Of a stretch of DNA of 52,435 nucleotides, positions 8,905-18,795 are shown one piece after another. A model generated the notes under the pieces. That model saw nothing but the letters and a program-made list of their open reading frames with translations. It searched no databases and was not told the origin of the DNA. Each line of letters starts with the position of its first letter. The first letter of the stretch is position 1. This DNA comes from Alphaproteobacteria bacterium (GTDB taxonomy: Bacteria > Bacteroidota > Bacteroidia > Chitinophagales > Chitinophagaceae): assembly GCA_030053915.1 (NCBI GenBank), contig JASGCT010000011.1, positions 1-52,435 of the forward strand, in the 5' to 3' direction. The position numbers and the translations under genes were made by a program.

Positions 8905-11900
8905 ATGAAAAAAATAATTCATCTTACTTTTATCTTGTTATTCCCATGTTATGTATTTGCTCAAACTATCAATAATCCTAATTTAAATACTAAGAAACTT
9001 CAAGAATTTTCAAAAATATTAACAACAGAATCTGAAAACCAAAAGTCTAAGGCTATAAAAATGGCAAAATCTAAAAATTGGTATCTGGAGTCAACAGATA
9101 ATCAAGGTAATGTTTCTAAGTTAATTGGGGTAACCCCCGATAATAAACCAATATATTATAAAACCTTCAGTAATGTGGATGCAGCCAAAACCGTAGGTAC
9201 TTATAATTTATGGCCCGGCGGTTCAACAGGTCTCAATTTAAGTGCAAGCACACCTGCTTTAAAATTTAAACTTGCTATTTGGGATGGCGGCGCCGTGAGA
9301 CGAACGCATCAAGAGTTTTATAATCGTATCATTCAATTCGACAACGCTACATCACTTTCCACACACGCCACACACGTTATGGGCACCATGATGGCTAAAG
9401 GTATCCGCGAAGATGCTAAAGGCATGTCGTTCAATTTAGATTCGGCGTATGCTTACGATTGGAACGATGATGAAGGTGAAATGGCACTTGCCGCTTTTAG
9501 AAACGGCGGTATTCTTTTATCCAACCACTCTTATGGTTTTATTACAGGTTGGAGCTACAATTCCAATGGCTCTTGGTACTTTTATGGACCCAATGGATAT
9601 GATGTAGATCCAGGTTTCGGCTACTATGGCACAGATGCCAAAGATGTTGACGAAATTATGTATAATGCTAAAAATTATCTTGTGGTTCGAGCCGCAGGAA
9701 ATAATCGCACCGAAAATGGTCCTGCAGTTGGTGAAAGCTATTATGGACTCAATGAAAACGATAATTTTGTACTTAAAATACGCCCCTTAGGCATCAGCAA
9801 TAACGATAACTACCAATCTATTGGTTATACCTCAAATGCCAAGAATATCTTATCTGTAGGTGCCGTGTTAGATATCCCCAATGGCTATAGAACCCCTAAC
9901 GATGTACAAGTAACCGATTTTAGTTCTTGGGGACCAACAAACGATGGTAGAATTAAACCCGATATCGTAGGTAATGGCTTTCAAGTTCTATCCACAAGCT
10001 CCACCACCGACCAAAGCTATACTGTGCTATCTGGAACTTCAATGGCAAGCCCCAATGTAACAGGGTCGCTTCTTCTTTTACAAGAGCTTTATTATAAATA
10101 CTATAACAAATTTATGTGGAGTTCAAGCCTTAAAGCCATCGCATTGCACACTGCTTCAGAATCCGGTGCAGCAATAGGACCCGATTTTATTTACGGCTGG
10201 GGACTTCTAAATGCCAAAGATGCCGGTATTCTAATTAACGAATTTGCTTCTAAAAATAATTCAAATACCAGCAATTCTATTTTAATTGAAAATACTCTTA
10301 ACAATTTTGATACCATAAGAGGAAATTTTATTAGCTCGGGCAAAGAACCTGTTAAATTAACCTTGGTTTGGACTGATTATCCAGGCGTTGTTGGTACCTA
10401 CCTTAATTTAAACGATACCATCAATAGGCTGGTAAATAACCTTGATATGTATCTTATTGATGAACAAGGTAATAAATTTTACCCCTGGAAACTTGATGGA
10501 CGAAATCCCGCTAATCCTGCAACCACCGGTATCAATAATAAAGATAACGTCGAAAAAATTGAAACGTTTAATGCCAAGCCCGGTATTACCTATCAATATG
10601 TAATTACTAATAAAGATACCCTTAAAACATTGAAGCAAGATTTTTCACTCGTGATAAGTGGGGTAGGAGGTAATAAGTTTTGCCAATCCCAATCTCGCAT
10701 CGATACAAATTTACAAATAGACTCTATTTCAATTAATAATATACAACAAAACTTTAAATCAAATAACAACTATCTAAATTTAACAGATAGTATAATATTA
10801 CTTAAATCTTTCAATAACGACAATAAAATTTTTGTAAAAATTAAAAAATATAATTCTATTTCCAACCCACTTTTAACTGTATTCTTAGATTACAACAACT
10901 CTGGCACTTTCGAACCAGCTGAAATTGTGTTTCAAACAAATCAATTTGACAATAATACAGCACAGGGTACTCTAAATTTTAATATATTGAATCCCAATAT
11001 GTTAGCAAATCAATTTTTTAGAATTATTTTACAAGATACCAATACTACCAATGTGTCTCCTTGCCTTAATTATACAAATGGCGAAACAATTGATTATTCC
11101 TCTATATTTATAGAACCTACACACGACCTTATTCTAAATAGCATTGTTGCACCAGATACCAATTTTAACCCATGTAGCGGTGCTCAAATAATTCAAGCAA
11201 AATTACATAATTATGGTAGCCAACCCACGTCCATCTTTAAAATAAAATATATAGTTTATTCCAATAATACCTTTGTCGATTCGAGCTCAGAAACAATCAC
11301 CAACCCCATTTTGCCATATTCAAATTTAGATGTGCATTTCCAAAAGAAAATAAATTTCTTAAATTCTACAAATTATACCATAAAAATCTTTATAGAATAT
11401 AGTAAAGATGAGAATGCAATAAACGACACCATAACTAAATTATTTTATATCCCCAATGTAACAACACCTAACGTTAACACAGAAGGGATCACATCTTTAG
11501 GTTGTGGTATGAACTATAATTTAAATGTAGCCAATCCTAAACTAAACCAAACCTATATCTGGAGTACTGGTAACCAACTATCTAATATTATCTCAGCTAA
11601 AAGTACCGATGTGTTTTATGCAACTAATAATAATCCTGTCAATTTTTATATTAATTATGGTTTCACTGGAAATTTTGGAGCTCTTAACAATAATATCTCA
11701 GCTACTGGAAATTATCATAATGCCGATACCGGCGGCGGTGGCAATTGGATTAAATTTTATACCGCAGCGCCCATGAAAATACTCTCAGCTAAAATGTATA
11801 CCGGAAACGCTGGAACTATTAGAATCATTGTGGCGAATAGCCTCACCTCAAGCGGTAGCTCATATACGTATAGCCCTATTGCCGAAAAACTTATAGATGT

Positions 11901-12696
11901 TCAAGCCTCAAGTCCAACTCCAAGCCCATTTTCTATCCCCAAAGTAAATGGTGATAGTGGTAGATATTACAATTTGGATATCGACTTACCTTACGCTGGA
12001 AATTATTGGCTCATTGTTGTAACCGAAAACAATGCAACTATTTTTAGAAATAATAATGTTACAGGCTTTACAATCCCTAATGGAAACCCTAAAATTTTTA
12101 CTTATGATAATAATTCTGCCAACTCTGCAAGCTTTTATTATTATCTATACGACTTAAAAGTACAAACTATTAATAATTGCCAATCTGTACCTGTGAATGT
12201 TACAGCTACCAAAAATCCAACGCCCGTTCTTACTTTTAGTGATGATACGCTTTATTCATCGATTACAGGTAATTTAATATGGTATCTAGACGATATTCAA
12301 ATTTCAACCAATAATAACTATATTATTCCATTAAAATCTGGCACCTATAAAGTTGTTAAATCGTATTCTAACGGATGCCCTGAAACGTCTGCTGATTTTC
12401 CCTTTCAATTTGTTGCTAAACCTTATAACACTAAAGCAGAGATAGGATTTAAATTATACCCAACCATTACTGCAGGTACTTTGAATCTCGAATTTAAAAT
12501 TATTACGGCGCCAGATTTTGCTTTTGAACTTTATGATTTTTATGGACAAAAAGTATATGAGCAACCTATCCCCAATGCCCGTAAACAAACCCTCAATTTA
12601 CCCTATTTAAATAGTGGAATATACTTCTTTCGTTTTAGAGCAAATGGCAAATATTTTATGGAAAAAATTTTTGTATCGTCTAATGTAACTAATTAA
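8905..12696 (+). CDS. Secreted subtilisin-like (S8) protease with T9SS type A sorting domain
   Basis: The protein has 1263 residues. A signal peptide spans residues 1-20 (ends PCYVFAQ). The S8 catalytic domain covers about residues 110-445, with the triad D127 (IWDGG), H154 (HATHVMG) and S379 (SGTSMASPN). A jelly-roll/P-like segment follows (about 455-595), then a region with a GEVED-like pattern (about 615-745), CARDB-like beta domains and a Cys-rich stretch. The C-terminal 90 residues form a T9SS type A sorting domain (FKLYPTITAGTLNLEF, ending in GIYFFRF and KIFVSSN). It is therefore predicted to cross the outer membrane through T9SS and be anchored or released at the surface. The gene starts 3 nt after cinA but has its own promoter match at 8840-8871. 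The start is the first ATG after the promoter. Confidence 0.92.
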   Translation: MKKIIHLTFILLFPCYVFAQTINNPNLNTKKLQEFSKILTTESENQKSKAIKMAKSKNWYLESTDNQGNVSKLIGVTPDNKPIYYKTFSNVDAAKTVGTYNLWPGGSTGLNLSASTPALKFKLAIWDGGAVRRTHQEFYNRIIQFDNATSLSTHATHVMGTMMAKGIREDAKGMSFNLDSAYAYDWNDDEGEMALAAFRNGGILLSNHSYGFITGWSYNSNGSWYFYGPNGYDVDPGFGYYGTDAKDVDEIMYNAKNYLVVRAAGNNRTENGPAVGESYYGLNENDNFVLKIRPLGISNNDNYQSIGYTSNAKNILSVGAVLDIPNGYRTPNDVQVTDFSSWGPTNDGRIKPDIVGNGFQVLSTSSTTDQSYTVLSGTSMASPNVTGSLLLLQELYYKYYNKFMWSSSLKAIALHTASESGAAIGPDFIYGWGLLNAKDAGILINEFASKNNSNTSNSILIENTLNNFDTIRGNFISSGKEPVKLTLVWTDYPGVVGTYLNLNDTINRLVNNLDMYLIDEQGNKFYPWKLDGRNPANPATTGINNKDNVEKIETFNAKPGITYQYVITNKDTLKTLKQDFSLVISGVGGNKFCQSQSRIDTNLQIDSISINNIQQNFKSNNNYLNLTDSIILLKSFNNDNKIFVKIKKYNSISNPLLTVFLDYNNSGTFEPAEIVFQTNQFDNNTAQGTLNFNILNPNMLANQFFRIILQDTNTTNVSPCLNYTNGETIDYSSIFIEPTHDLILNSIVAPDTNFNPCSGAQIIQAKLHNYGSQPTSIFKIKYIVYSNNTFVDSSSETITNPILPYSNLDVHFQKKINFLNSTNYTIKIFIEYSKDENAINDTITKLFYIPNVTTPNVNTEGITSLGCGMNYNLNVANPKLNQTYIWSTGNQLSNIISAKSTDVFYATNNNPVNFYINYGFTGNFGALNNNISATGNYHNADTGGGGNWIKFYTAAPMKILSAKMYTGNAGTIRIIVANSLTSSGSSYTYSPIAEKLIDVQASSPTPSPFSIPKVNGDSGRYYNLDIDLPYAGNYWLIVVTENNATIFRNNNVTGFTIPNGNPKIFTYDNNSANSASFYYYLYDLKVQTINNCQSVPVNVTATKNPTPVLTFSDDTLYSSITGNLIWYLDDIQISTNNNYIIPLKSGTYKVVKSYSNGCPETSADFPFQFVAKPYNTKAEIGFKLYPTITAGTLNLEFKIITAPDFAFELYDFYGQKVYEQPIPNARKQTLNLPYLNSGIYFFRFRANGKYFMEKIFVSSNVTN

Positions 12697-12709
12697 ATTA
12701 TTGCATTTT

Positions 12710-14377
12710 ATGTCAAAACGTATTGTTACGATAACCTTTATGGTAATACAAGTTTATAGCTTGTTCGCAAAAAACAAGGATGTTGCAAAAACGCAAAATT
12801 CAAAAGATTCTAAAGATAAAACAATCTGGATAAATAAACAATTTAAAAAATTATCTAAAAACGAAAAAATTGCACAACTCTTTATAATCCGTGCGCATTC
12901 TAATTGGGACTCAAACAAAATGAATCAAGTAAAACACTATATTACTAAATATAATGTGGGTGGGATTTGTTTTTTTCAAGGAGATGCATATAAACAAGCG
13001 CTCATTACAAATAATTTTCAAAAAATTACCAAAACCCCCCTTTTTATTAGTATTGATGCTGAATGGGGTTTAGGCATGCGTCTAAGCGATGTGGTACCCT
13101 TTCCACGAAATATGCTACTAGGCGCCATTCAAAATAATCAACTTATTTACGATGTGGGTAAAGCCATTGGCAAACAATGTAAACGCCTCGGTATTCAAAT
13201 AAATTTTGCGCCTTCGGTTGATATAAATAATAATCCCTTAAACCCAGTTATTAACGACCGTAGTTTTGGAGAAGATGCCAATTCTGTTACCCAAAAAGCC
13301 AGGTTTTGGATGAACGGCTTACAATCACAACAAGTTCTTGCTTGTTTGAAACATTTTCCTGGACACGGTGATGTTGATGTAGATTCGCACCTCGATTTAC
13401 CACAAATATTAAAAAATAAAAACCAATTTCTTCAAAATGAACTTGTTCCATATAAAAATTTAATTAACCAAAATACCAAAATGATTATGGTTGCCCATCT
13501 ATTCGTTCCAGCTATAGATAGCACACCTAAAACGCCAAGCTCACTTAGTTACTCAACCATTACAAAATTATTAAAAAATGAACTTCATTATAGCGGTTTA
13601 ATAGTAACGGACGCACTTGAAATGAAAGCCATTCAAAATTATTTTCCTGATAGCAAAGCCGTTGTTGAAGCATTAAAAGCCGGTAACGACCTAATCTGCC
13701 TTCCTACAGATATTGAACAAGCCATATTAATGGTTAAAAAAAGTATCAAAAATAAAGAACTCAGTTGGAAAGATATCGATAACAAAGTCAAAAGAGTTTT
13801 AGAAGCCAAATATAATACCGGGCTTAATAATTTAAAACCAATTGACACAAACAATCTACTTGCCGATTTAAACCAAGATGTTTTAAAATTAAACCCAATT
13901 TTATACCAAGAAGCCACCACGCTGTTAAACCAAAAACCATCGTTTATACCCTTTGATAACAATCAAAAATACCTCTTGTTATCTATCGGGTTAACCAATA
14001 CTAATCACTTAAATGTAACAAATCAACCTAATGTTTTTATTCTGGAAACCCCACTTCAATTAGATACTACATTACAAAAATTTATTTTAAATAACGCCAG
14101 TCAGTTTAATCATATTATTGTTGCAATAGGTGGGTTCAATCGTAAACCGCTTAACAATTTCGAAATACCTGCTCAAACAATTGGTTTTATTAATAATTTT
14201 GCTAAACCTAATAACATTTTAATGTGTTTTGGAAATCCTTACGCTCTTCAGAACTTTAAAAAATTTCAACATAGTTTAATATTGTACGAAGATAATCTTT
14301 TTGCAGAATTAACAGGGCTTAATTGGCTTTTTGGAAAATTTGAAGCACAAGGAAAAATTCCTGTGACTATCCCATAA
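12710..14377 (+). CDS. Glycoside hydrolase family 3, beta-N-acetylhexosaminidase-like
   Basis: This is a GH3 enzyme of 555 residues with an N-terminal signal peptide (about residues 1-21). The family barrel is clear: K214-D221 reads KHFPGHGD, the NagZ-type His/Asp motif, and the nucleophile is D301 in VTDALEMKAI. Family members of this type remove terminal beta-N-acetylglucosamine, often from peptidoglycan fragments. The signal peptide places this one in the periplasm or outside, unlike cytoplasmic NagZ. The C-terminal 170 residues form a short second domain; the beta-lactamase domain often fused to Bacteroidota homologues is absent. I chose ATG 12710 over a TTG three codons upstream. It follows the subtilase by 13 nt in the same direction. 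Confidence 0.9.
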   Translation: MSKRIVTITFMVIQVYSLFAKNKDVAKTQNSKDSKDKTIWINKQFKKLSKNEKIAQLFIIRAHSNWDSNKMNQVKHYITKYNVGGICFFQGDAYKQALITNNFQKITKTPLFISIDAEWGLGMRLSDVVPFPRNMLLGAIQNNQLIYDVGKAIGKQCKRLGIQINFAPSVDINNNPLNPVINDRSFGEDANSVTQKARFWMNGLQSQQVLACLKHFPGHGDVDVDSHLDLPQILKNKNQFLQNELVPYKNLINQNTKMIMVAHLFVPAIDSTPKTPSSLSYSTITKLLKNELHYSGLIVTDALEMKAIQNYFPDSKAVVEALKAGNDLICLPTDIEQAILMVKKSIKNKELSWKDIDNKVKRVLEAKYNTGLNNLKPIDTNNLLADLNQDVLKLNPILYQEATTLLNQKPSFIPFDNNQKYLLLSIGLTNTNHLNVTNQPNVFILETPLQLDTTLQKFILNNASQFNHIIVAIGGFNRKPLNNFEIPAQTIGFINNFAKPNNILMCFGNPYALQNFKKFQHSLILYEDNLFAELTGLNWLFGKFEAQGKIPVTIP

Positions 14378-14381
14378 AACA

Positions 14382-15401
14382 TTAACGATTTATTGGTGTG
14401 TAATCGTATTTAATATATTGGGGATATGGGCAACAAGATTTAATAATATTAAATGATAATCCAACACGAAAAGTAATAAACGAATCAAAATTTATAGAAG
14501 ATGTGGATGGTATGCCTCGATCTTTTCCTTTTACCCCATAAATTTGATTAGGGCTTGTATCTTGAAATTTTGCCGCATCACTATTAGAAACAAAAGCATC
14601 TATTCCGGCATATTTTTTACTGACATCATCTAAATAATCTGATAAAACAAAATTATAAGTCATTTCAGCAAAAATATTTGTTGAAGCCGAAGCCGCAAAT
14701 TTAAAACCTAATTTCATAGGAATATTTATAGCAATTTGAGAATATTTTTCTTGGTCATCATTAAGCGATAGACGTTCTGTGATTAAAGGACGCAAATACA
14801 CTTTTCGGTTCTGGTCAAAATTATAGGGGTCTGTATATAAAAAACTAATGCCAATGCCTATATATGGCGTAAAAATATTACTACGATGATGTTGCGTACC
14901 ATTTACAACATGGTCAAAATGTTCCTGTTTTTGTTTGTTTTTTCTACTTTGTTTATATGTTAAATGCGGCTCACCAATATCGTGAGGGGTATATAATTCA
15001 GCAGGTGAAAATCTTAAAAAATTATATTCAATCCCAGCTCCAATACCAAATGTTGTGTTATCAAAACCCAAGTTTCTGGCTCTATAATCAATTAAATTAG
15101 GACTGTTTTTAGCATCATAATAAGATAATCTATTATAATCTAAATCAAATCGTACAGATAATTTAGGTATATTCAAATTGGGATGGTTACCCTTACCATT
15201 TACAAAAAATAGTTTATAGAATAGATTAAATGAGGTTTGAGGGTAATTTATATTATTTTGCGGATTTAAATCGCCAAAATATTGGTTTATTCCAGTACTA
15301 AAACCAAATTCGCTCGATGTTACATAACTTTCAACCGGCTGTGAATATGAAATATTATTTAAAAGATTTAAAAATACTAATATTAAAAAAACTTTGTACA
15401 T
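14382..15401 (-). CDS. DUF6089 outer-membrane protein, possibly T9SS component PorG
   Basis: The protein has 339 residues with a signal peptide (cut near NNISYSQ). A small outer-membrane barrel follows whose opening (SEFGFSTGINQYFGDLN) is the DUF6089 family start. The final strand (FITFRVGLSFNI) ends in a short Cys- and Pro-rich tail, KSCCPYPQYIKYDY. T9SS protein PorG belongs to this family, but DUF6089 proteins occur in several copies per genome, so PorG is only a candidate. The protein is longer than the usual 230-250 residues because of a central His- and Lys-rich insert (about residues 150-170). The gene converges with the GH3 gene (4-nt gap) and has a TACCTTTG -7 element at 15430-15437. 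Confidence 0.65.
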   Translation of the reverse strand: MYKVFLILVFLNLLNNISYSQPVESYVTSSEFGFSTGINQYFGDLNPQNNINYPQTSFNLFYKLFFVNGKGNHPNLNIPKLSVRFDLDYNRLSYYDAKNSPNLIDYRARNLGFDNTTFGIGAGIEYNFLRFSPAELYTPHDIGEPHLTYKQSRKNKQKQEHFDHVVNGTQHHRSNIFTPYIGIGISFLYTDPYNFDQNRKVYLRPLITERLSLNDDQEKYSQIAINIPMKLGFKFAASASTNIFAEMTYNFVLSDYLDDVSKKYAGIDAFVSNSDAAKFQDTSPNQIYGVKGKDRGIPSTSSINFDSFITFRVGLSFNIIKSCCPYPQYIKYDYTPINR

Positions 15402-15429
15402 AATTAAATTTTTAAAATTAAAATTTAGG

Positions 15430-15437
15430 CAAAGGTA
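15430..15437 (-). promoter_or_regulatory. -7 element (TACCTTTG) of the DUF6089 gene
   Basis: A perfect TAnnTTTG match on the minus strand lies 28 nt upstream of the ATG at 15401. I see no good -33 TTG. The rest of the 148-nt intergenic stretch 15402-15549 holds nothing else I can name. Confidence 0.45.
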
Positions 15438-15549
15438 ATTAATTTTAGCTTAAAAATTTATATTTAGAATATTTTTATCTTAAAATTTATTTTTATGCTA
15501 TAATGAACACCTAAATTTTTAATTTAAAATGGTGCTGGGAGTGTTATAA

Positions 15550-16365
15550 TTATTTAATAAAATCTGGTGAATTTAACTTATCATAACTTGCTTTAATACC
15601 TTTTATTAAAGAAGGAGAAAATCCATCATATTCCATGGTGTTTAAACCTGCAATTGTACACCCTTTGGGGGTAGTCGTTCTATCAATTTCACTTTCAGGG
15701 TGGGCACCTGTTTTTAAAATCAATTCTGCTGCTCCTTTAAAGGTTTGAGCCGCTATCGTTTTAACAATGTCGGCATTAAATCCAATATCTATTCCTCCTT
15801 GAATAGTAGCTCTTAAATAACGCATAGCAAATGCAATGCCACAGGAACCTATAACTGTTGCGGCATTCATAAGCTGTTCGTCTATTAAAATGCAAATTCC
15901 TAAGTTTTTAAAAAGATTTTGAACTTTAGAAGTCAATTTTAGATTTGTATTGATACCACATAAACATGTCATGCTTTCTTGAATAGCAATGGCTAGGTTT
16001 GGCATCGCTCTATAAATTGGTATTTTTAGTTGAATTTGTTCTTGAATAGCCTGTAAACTATAACTAGAAACGACGCTAATTAAACAATGTTTATGGCTTA
16101 ATTTAGGTTTAATATCTTTTAAAATTTGCTCAATCTGAAATGGTTTTACAGCTAAAATAATGAACGTTGCCGATTCTGTGGCCTTTAAATTATCAGCAGT
16201 TATTTCAAAACCCACATCTTTTATTTTTGATAAACTACCTATATTTCGTTTGGTTAAAATGATATTTTTAGGTTCAATAAATTTCGATTTTATCAGCCCC
16301 AATGCAATACTTGTGCCTAAATTACCACTTCCTATAATTGCAATTTTAAAATTATCTTTACCCAT
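15550..16365 (-). CDS. proC: Pyrroline-5-carboxylate reductase
   Basis: The protein has 271 residues, normal for ProC. It catalyses the last step of proline synthesis, NAD(P)H-dependent reduction of 1-pyrroline-5-carboxylate to L-proline, in the cytoplasm. The Rossmann start is IAIIGSGNLGTSIALG (residues 8-23), the NADP-domain ILAVKP motif follows, and the C-terminal dimer signature RTTTPKGCTIAGL lies at residues 229-241. It is a single-gene unit with a TAATTTTG -7 element at 16382-16389. No other proline genes are nearby. Confidence 0.93.
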   Translation of the reverse strand: MGKDNFKIAIIGSGNLGTSIALGLIKSKFIEPKNIILTKRNIGSLSKIKDVGFEITADNLKATESATFIILAVKPFQIEQILKDIKPKLSHKHCLISVVSSYSLQAIQEQIQLKIPIYRAMPNLAIAIQESMTCLCGINTNLKLTSKVQNLFKNLGICILIDEQLMNAATVIGSCGIAFAMRYLRATIQGGIDIGFNADIVKTIAAQTFKGAAELILKTGAHPESEIDRTTTPKGCTIAGLNTMEYDGFSPSLIKGIKASYDKLNSPDFIK

Positions 16366-16381
16366 TTTTTTAAATTTATGG

Positions 16382-16389
16382 CAAAATTA
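16382..16389 (-). promoter_or_regulatory. -7 element (TAATTTTG) of proC
   Basis: A perfect TAnnTTTG match on the minus strand sits 16 nt upstream of the proC ATG. A typical -33 TTG is not obvious. Confidence 0.45.
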
Positions 16390-16440
16390 AGATTTTATTC
16401 TAAAAAATATTTAAATTTCATATAATTAATTTATTTTTTG

Positions 16441-16448
16441 TATCTTTG
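16441..16448 (+). promoter_or_regulatory. -7 element (TATCTTTG) of the porV-wzz unit
   Basis: TATCTTTGCA lies 29 nt upstream of the porV ATG and is the commonest form of the Bacteroidota -7 box. The upstream -33 region is AT-only with no clear TTG. Confidence 0.55.
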
Positions 16449-16477
16449 CATCAATATTTAAATTAAACTTAATATAA

Positions 16478-17599
16478 ATGCTTAAATTTTTTTTCAAATT
16501 CTTATTGGTTGGAATATTTTTCATTGGAAGTTTGGCCATGTATGCTCAAGAATATACCTTAGCAAATTTTTTGCTTATTAACCCAGATATCCGATCCAGT
16601 GGTATGGGTAATGCTTCTTTAGCAACCTCCAGCCATGCTAATGACATTTTTAATAATAGTTCAAAATTAAATAATCTCGACCAAAAGATTAATATATCTT
16701 TAAACTATACCCCTTGGTTATTTTCATTAACAAACGGCTATAGCGAACTTTATTTAGCAGCTTTAGGTGTATCTGGAAAAATAAATAAAAATAGTACTGT
16801 ATATGGTGCTTTACGTTTTTTTAGCTTTGGCGATTTTGTTCAAACAGACGAAGTAGGAAATATTATCAGTACGTTTACACCCAATGAATATTCTATAGAT
16901 TTGGGTTATACCAGACTTTTATCAGAAAAATTTTCAATTGGTGCGGCATTTCGTTTTATTAATTCACAACTTTTTGTTGGTAATTTACAAGGTCAAAATT
17001 ATTCTGCAGCTCAAGGTTTTGCATTTAATTTTAACTTTACCTATCGTCAACACCCCGATGAAGAGGGCTTTGCAGCCGCAGTTGCATTTAATAATATTGG
17101 CACAAAATTAAATTATACCAATCAGTCCTCAAGGAATAGTTTTATACCTGCTACTTTAGTGGCAGGTGTTGGTTATAAACTAAAATTAGATGAAGTGAAT
17201 AATCTTGGTTTTGGGATAGACTTTAATAAATTATTAGTGCCAAGCATTCCTACCAGAAAAGATACTACAGCGGCTTCTTATACCCAGTTTGTAAAAGACA
17301 TAGAAGATTATAATAACGCAAATGTGTTTTCTAGTTACTTTCAATCCTTTGGCGGTAATACCAAATTATTAAATACTATTAAAACAAATTTTGGTGTTGA
17401 ATATGATTTCAAAAAAGTATTGTTTGTTAGGGCTGGATATGCCATTCAACCTTTAGAAGGTAATTATCTTACTTTTGGTTTAGGAGTTAATTATAAAAAT
17501 ATTAATTTAAATACGTCGTATTGGGTAACAACAGGAAATACCAATAATCGAAATCCATTGAATAATACTATTCAATTTGGTTTAAATTATAGTTTCTAA
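16478..17599 (+). CDS. porV: Type IX secretion outer-membrane protein PorV (LptO)
   Basis: The protein has 373 residues with a signal peptide (cut near SLAMYAQ). It is a FadL-like 14-strand barrel. The diagnostic opening is at residues 29-50: FLLINPDIRSSGMGNASLAT followed by ANDIFNN, matching the PorV pattern in which mature barrels start with a conserved Asp-Arg-Ser-Gly-Met-Gly segment. The last strand ends in aromatic FGLNYSF, as expected for BAM substrates. PorV binds T9SS cargo after passage through SprA and carries it to the PorU attachment complex. porU is often adjacent in other genomes but is not in this window. The wzz-like gene starts 5 nt downstream, so the two are co-transcribed. 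Confidence 0.88.
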   Translation: MLKFFFKFLLVGIFFIGSLAMYAQEYTLANFLLINPDIRSSGMGNASLATSSHANDIFNNSSKLNNLDQKINISLNYTPWLFSLTNGYSELYLAALGVSGKINKNSTVYGALRFFSFGDFVQTDEVGNIISTFTPNEYSIDLGYTRLLSEKFSIGAAFRFINSQLFVGNLQGQNYSAAQGFAFNFNFTYRQHPDEEGFAAAVAFNNIGTKLNYTNQSSRNSFIPATLVAGVGYKLKLDEVNNLGFGIDFNKLLVPSIPTRKDTTAASYTQFVKDIEDYNNANVFSSYFQSFGGNTKLLNTIKTNFGVEYDFKKVLFVRAGYAIQPLEGNYLTFGLGVNYKNINLNTSYWVTTGNTNNRNPLNNTIQFGLNYSF

Positions 17600-17604
17600 A
17601 AAAT

Positions 17605-18672
17605 ATGCCTATTCATTTCATTCATCTCATAAATTTATATTTGAAATATATAAAAAAATATTTCAAATATTCTATTATATTTTTAATAATTGGACTAAGC
17701 ATTGGCTTGTTTTATAATAGTATTCAAACAAATAAATATGTGGCCGAAAGCGCTTTTATCATTGAAGAAAAATCGAACAATTTAGGCGGTTTATCTTTAT
17801 TAGCATCAAATATTGGCATCGATTTAAATTCTGCAGGTTCAGGTACAACAATTTATTCTGGCGATAATATTTTAGAAATCATGCGATCAAAGATTATTTT
17901 AAATAGAGTTTTATTAAAAAAACGTCTTTATAATGGTCAAGAAACAACTTTAGCAGATAATTATTTTATGATAAGCAAATTTGATAAAGCATTTCAAAGT
18001 TCAAATCCATTTAAAGCCGGGTTCTCGTTTGCTAATACCTATCAAAATATGCAACAAGAATACTGGAAAGATAGTATTTTAAATCTAATAATTAAAAAAA
18101 TTAAAAATAAACAGCTAACCATCGAAAGGGTTAATAAAAAATCATCCATTTTGTATGTAAAATTTAAATGTACCGACCAAGTGTTTGCTAAAATTTTTCT
18201 GGATGATTTAATATTTGAAGCCAAAAGTTTATACCTTGATATAAAAACCCAAACCCTTAAAAAAAATATTGCAAATTTAGAAGTTACTAAAGATTCTATT
18301 TATAAAACTTTAATTAATAAATCGCAACAAGCCTTAAATACAGAAATATATAATTTGAATCCTGCTATTAAATCTAATTTATATAATAAAGATAATGCTG
18401 AACGAGAAAAAAATATTGCCAATGCTGTTTATGTTGAACTCTGTAGAAATATTGAAGCCGCAAAAATTTCATTATCGCAGTTTACACCTGTGATTCAAAT
18501 TATTGAAACTCCAGAATTACCACTTACAAATCTAAAGAAATCAATGATATTTTGTATAGCTATTGGTATTTTTGTTGGAATTGCATTTTATTTTATTTAT
18601 GTTACTTTAATCTTTATAAAGAAAGAAAAAATAATTCAAAAATTACTTATTGAAGATAACGAATCTGTATAA
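17605..18672 (+). CDS. Wzz/chain-length-determinant family polysaccharide co-polymerase
   Basis: The protein has 355 residues with the Wzz layout: a short cytoplasmic N-terminus, a first membrane helix (about residues 22-42, SIIFLIIGLSIGLFYNS), a large periplasmic domain containing coiled-coil stretches, a Pro-containing segment (VIQIIETPELPLT) just before the second helix (about 308-332), and a short cytoplasmic tail. There is no C-terminal tyrosine kinase. Family members set the length distribution of O-antigen or other surface glycans. It follows porV by 5 nt, unusually far from any visible glycosyltransferase cluster. Which polysaccharide it acts on cannot be told. Confidence 0.8.
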   Translation: MPIHFIHLINLYLKYIKKYFKYSIIFLIIGLSIGLFYNSIQTNKYVAESAFIIEEKSNNLGGLSLLASNIGIDLNSAGSGTTIYSGDNILEIMRSKIILNRVLLKKRLYNGQETTLADNYFMISKFDKAFQSSNPFKAGFSFANTYQNMQQEYWKDSILNLIIKKIKNKQLTIERVNKKSSILYVKFKCTDQVFAKIFLDDLIFEAKSLYLDIKTQTLKKNIANLEVTKDSIYKTLINKSQQALNTEIYNLNPAIKSNLYNKDNAEREKNIANAVYVELCRNIEAAKISLSQFTPVIQIIETPELPLTNLKKSMIFCIAIGIFVGIAFYFIYVTLIFIKKEKIIQKLLIEDNESV

Positions 18673-18795
18673 ATATTTATAATTTATTCAAGAAGCTGCT
18701 ATTTTTTAATTCTATATGCAACAAAATTTTATTTATAATTATATTATAAAAATTTAAAATATTACCTTTCCAAATTTTCTTGTTCAGAATACTCT

